64,000 bases of DNA from Sapria himalayana (Eukaryota; Streptophyta; Magnoliopsida; Malpighiales; Rafflesiaceae): the NCBI GenBank assembly GCA_029783825.1, contig JAREIK010016253.1:149001-213000 (forward strand). The letters are read 5' to 3'. Below are positions 60,068-64,000 of the stretch, one piece after another. Position numbers and translations under genes: made by a program. Position 1 is the stretch's first letter; every line of letters begins with the position of its first letter. The notes below the pieces were generated by a model. The model made no database searches. It saw only the letters and a program-made list of their open reading frames with translations, and was not told the origin of the DNA.

Positions 60068-63000
60068 CATAAAATATTTTCAAAATTTTTCAAATGATAA
60101 ATCCATATATCAATCATTTGAAATTATAAAATTATCATAGCTTTTTTATTTACCAAATCTGATATATTTTTTTCATACCCAATACAATATTTCAACATTG
60201 TATAGTTTGAAATCCAATGATGTATATTAATATAATATATATATTAAGTTAACTAATTGACATAAAGTATAAAATCCTAATAATTTTTTATATAAATTAA
60301 TATAATATATAGAGGTCTAAATAACTTCCAATGACCATGGAATTAATTATAATCTTGCTTATATTATTATATTAAAAAAAACACAAATGATATCTATTAT
60401 AAAAAAATTCAATAAGGAAATATTCTCTAATTATTCTTACAAAAAAATGTATGGTCACACTTTTATTTATAATTTTATCAAAGGTAATAGTAAACATTTT
60501 ACTTTAAATTTCATACTCTCTAAAGATTATCATGAGAAAGTCATATGTGATAGCACCATGATCAGAATGAAATATTTGACAAAAAATATTTTTTTAGTTT
60601 CTAGTTTGCATTAGCATAATAAATAATCAAAAAATATGAAATAAATATTATTTTGTAGGTTCATATATTTGAGGTTACCGATATAATACTACTATGATTT
60701 TTTAATTTCTTCAATGATTATGATTTATCAAATTTGGATTTTTTTTTCACATTGTTGTGACATGCCAACCTAAGAATCCCATGAAAGTGGGTTTAACATA
60801 TGTCATAATAGAATATATAAATTTAAGAATTTCTCCCAATTTTGGTGACAAACCCATACTAGCTATCAATTTAATTAGTCATCTCTTAAAAATTCAGATT
60901 AGTATATAAATAGGTATTGAATGTTGATCCAAGTTTATTTATACTAAGTTGTGTTTGCAATTGCATTAGGTCTAATGTATAATATAATTTTTGAAATGCT
61001 ATTTTGTATGCCTTCTAAGGTGACTCATCCTACTATATGTTTTGCAGATATATATTTTGTTTTAGTATCAATATTGAATTAAATTTAAACATATGCTCTA
61101 ATATTTTTCTTTTTTATTATATTGAAGTGAGTCTATATAATAAACAATTAGTTATTAATCCATTTGTTTTTTACTTACATAAGGAAGCCTAGAGGGGACA
61201 CTAGATGTGATAAGAGTCTCTAAATCTAAAATCTAAAAATATTAAATTTATTTTTATTTTTTACATAAATTAGTTGATCAGAATAAATTTTAAATATTCA
61301 CAATAAAAAAATTCTAAGGCTAAAAATTAAAGCTTGGATATTTAAAAAGGAGTAGAAGTCCATAATGAATAAACTAATTAACATAAATAAAAACAAAAAT
61401 ACCTCACCATTTCTTTTGATGCTGACCACTTACAAGTGGCAACATTGCTACTTACTTGATGTCTATTAATGACTTTATGATTTTAACTACAATTATGCTT
61501 TAATTTTATGAAAATTTAAATTTAATAAATTGCAACATATATAAAGATTAGAGAAAAGATTTAAGGGTGATTAAAAATTGTATGAAATTTAAAAATAAAT
61601 AAAATTTAATTATTTTATAGAAAATAAGGTTGAGTTATATCTACAAAAAAAGTAATTATTTTTCTTACTGTTGTGACTTGGAATTAGCCATTGTTTTGTG
61701 CTATTGGCCCATTTTCATTGTCATGTTCATGATAGACCAATTGACCAATGATCATTTTAAAAAAATTTATGTGGGTTTGATTGGTTTATTAGTCAGGTGA
61801 CAAACATACTACTTGGGCTCAAATTGACCATAACACATTATAATGCATTCGCTACACCGCTCATGCCACATGTTTTCATGTCATAAGTCATATGTGCTCA
61901 TCGAGGATCTAGGCTGGGGCATGTATCCTGGTTCACACATTACACATCGAGCTAGACTATGCTACATGCATGGGTAGCATGATGGCCACACCTTCAAATT
62001 GGGGATGGCCCGTGGTTTGTGTCATGTTGGTGTGTGCCTCTCTGAGATATAATTTACTATTTATATTTGTTATAATTTATTTTTTTATAATTAAATAATT
62101 TTGTTAATTATTTTAAAATTATACATTTATAAATGTTTTTATTTTTATCAAATAATAATTTTTATAAATTTCATTGTGATATAATTTAATGATTGTTTAA
62201 GTTTATACTATATAGATTTATGGTGGTTATATTTATATCATTTATATAATTATTATAATTTATTATTTTAACAAAAATTATTATTTGTTAATGTTAATAT
62301 ACTATAATTCCTATAATTCATTTTTGTTTTTATAATTATATAACTTTTTTAATTATTTAAATTTATATGATTATAAGATATTTTATTTTTATGAAGCAAT
62401 TTATTGCTATAGTTACAATTTCTATTTTGTTTTCTTAATTTATTATGGAATCACTCAACTTGTGGATTGTTTGTATGCCTTTTTTTTCTTTTATGTAGAG
62501 TTTAGGTTCTTGTAATTATATTTTGAGATTAGTATTGTGTATGTATTACACATTTTTATTTTTTAAGTATGTTCTTACATGGTAATTGGTATGAAAGCTA
62601 ATCATGAAAACCCCATAAGTTGATAAGCAAAGTGTGTGTGTATTATGTGTGCATGTATTTAGTGCATAAAAGTGACACATAGTGTGTTAGCTTGGAGGTA
62701 GTTGTGTGTTTGCGCTATGAAGCCAACTCAACATTGGTATCATTTAAGGTGTGTCACATCGATGCCCATCATGTCGACATAAGAGGATTTGTGTGCATCT
62801 AATGCACAATGATGATGACTATGCAATAGGTTTTGTGGGTGTTATGTAAGTGTGCAATGAGTTAGTTTTTTTAATGGAGTAGATATGAGGGTGCAGTGAG
62901 GAAGTGCATGTGACTACTACACAATGATTGTTTCCTATGTAGTGGGTGTGGTAGTGTAGTGAGTGCAATACAATAAAAAAAAGTAGTATAGCATGTGCAA

Positions 63001-64000
63001 TAGTCTAGTATTATGTTTTGAGATATGGTTCATTTATGTTGTTACTAATTGAGTAAGTTAAGATCCTAGTTATTACATTAAAAGATTCAAACAATAGAAT
63101 TACACATAGTGTAATTAAATTATGAAATAAAAAATTTCATGACTATCTATTACTTTCTATTCCTCTAAGTCATAGCTCTACCAAGTTCGCTAATTTCACT
63201 CAGAATATATTTATTTCTATTAATATTCAATAAATTCCATCAAAACAACTATTTAGTGAAATTTATCTATTTAATGCTCAATTAAGTATAAACACTTTAA
63301 GAAATACTTACCAAACAACCCAAAAAATTAAGTGTGTAGAGTAACAAACAAACTCTCATATTAAAATGTTACTCATCCTCAACAATAAAATTTCATTCTA
63401 TTTTTGAATCTCATCATCAAGAACAACCAAAAAAATATAATAAAATATCATAAAGGAAAACAAATACACAATGTATCAATGTGGAGAAAAAGGTGGGTGG
63501 TATATTTAGCATTTGAGGATCAAAATCATTCAATAAGAACTTTTTTCTAGATGGCTTAAATGAAAGCATGGATGTGAAAGGCCTTTCTGAATTTCTTTTA
63601 ATATTCATTAACCATTAAATTATCTTCTTAATCACATTGTATAATGTGTCTTGTTATCTTCTATGTAGTTTTGAATCTTTAAAAGAGCCTAATGCAAAGT
63701 ACATGTGCTTATGGTTCTCATTACACTTTTTTCAAAACTCTGATTCACTATTTCTTTCTATAATTCATGTTAGACTCAATTTATCAATCTTCACCCTTTA
63801 TTATTTTTTTCCACTCAAATATGATTTACTCATAGAGCTTCCCTAATGTTTTGGTGCTTTTCTTTGATTCACTATTTATATAATACACATTAGATTCAAT
63901 TTCAAATTTTTGATTCACTTATGATTGTCATTCATTATATCACCTCTTCTACGATCTTTATAACATGATCTTCAAAATTTTCCAAGGTAGACCCAAATAG
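60068..64000. other. AT-rich DNA, no recognised gene
   Basis: Open frames up to 75 codons (for example 60387-60614 and 63637-63846) have no motif. Near 61830-62030 the composition rises and CATGCCAC, GGGGCATG and GGCCCGTGG words appear, possibly another decayed MITE of the 41468 type, but no termini are visible. The tract 62040-62460 is almost pure A/T. Confidence 0.65.

Noticed and set aside
61830..62030. Possible third GC-rich MITE
   Set aside because: Word content is suggestive, but there is no terminal repeat and no target duplication, so it is not listed as an element.
1..64000. tRNA, rRNA or organellar insertions
   Set aside because: I scanned for T-loop-like GGTTCGA words and plastid-type genes. 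The GGTTCGA occurrences (for example near 21401 and 23152) lack a cloverleaf context, and nothing organellar was recognised.

Overview
This is nuclear DNA of a flowering plant, probably repeat-rich heterochromatin. It is very AT-rich. Every recognisable coding sequence is either a plant transposable element (L1-type LINE with DUF4283 ORF1, Ty1/copia with tRNA-iMet-type primer site, Ty3/gypsy, CACTA, hAT MITE) or a decayed copy of a plant housekeeping gene. I see no intact host gene, no RNA gene and no organellar or bacterial sequence. The species cannot be fixed from what I can see.

Layout. 1-890: AT-rich DNA. 890-2160 and 15626-16880: two diverged arms, about 1.25 kb each, that are reverse complements of one another. 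Between them lies a GATA tetranucleotide satellite (2161-5776, 5921-7485, 14286-15620). It is broken by a CACTA transposon end (5776-5917) and by a full-length 6.8 kb LINE (7486-14285) with a 17-bp target duplication. 17069-20178: an intron-retaining pseudogene of the ER chaperone endoplasmin (GRP94/HSP90.7). 20179-23070: no recognised gene. 23071-30270: TATC satellite (the same repeat on the other strand), with a tandemly duplicated 160-bp flank and a second, internally deleted LINE on the minus strand (23462-27053).

30276-48440 is a composite CACTA territory. It has two CACTA termini (30276 and 32725), each followed by a subterminal motif zone. Three copies of a 400-bp module follow, with 23-bp palindromic minisatellites and, in two copies, GCT-type triplet arrays. 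Further on are a TPR-exon fragment of protein phosphatase 5 (36060-36800, minus), a 5'-half copia element (41312-44020) whose LTR carries a GC-rich hAT MITE (41468-42174), and the decayed CACTA genes TNP2 (DUF4216) and TNP1 (Transposase_24) at 44085-47330. An inverted copy of the 32.3-kb segment lies at 48025-48268. 48911-51597 is again GATA satellite. 51600-64000 holds solo LTRs (51895-52418, 56385-56968, 59714-60062), a gypsy pol remnant, a decayed relative of the GC-rich MITE, and long AT-rich stretches with no recognised gene.

The window reads as nested insertions and decay rather than an operating gene set. The most unusual feature is the repeated association of GATA/TATC satellite with CACTA ends and CACTA gene pieces: inside a subterminal zone near 2.2-5.8 kb, abutting a terminus at 30276, and beside a TNP1 3' fragment at 27.7 kb. 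This suggests that the satellite was amplified or spread with one CACTA family. That is inference and can be tested by searching for other copies.
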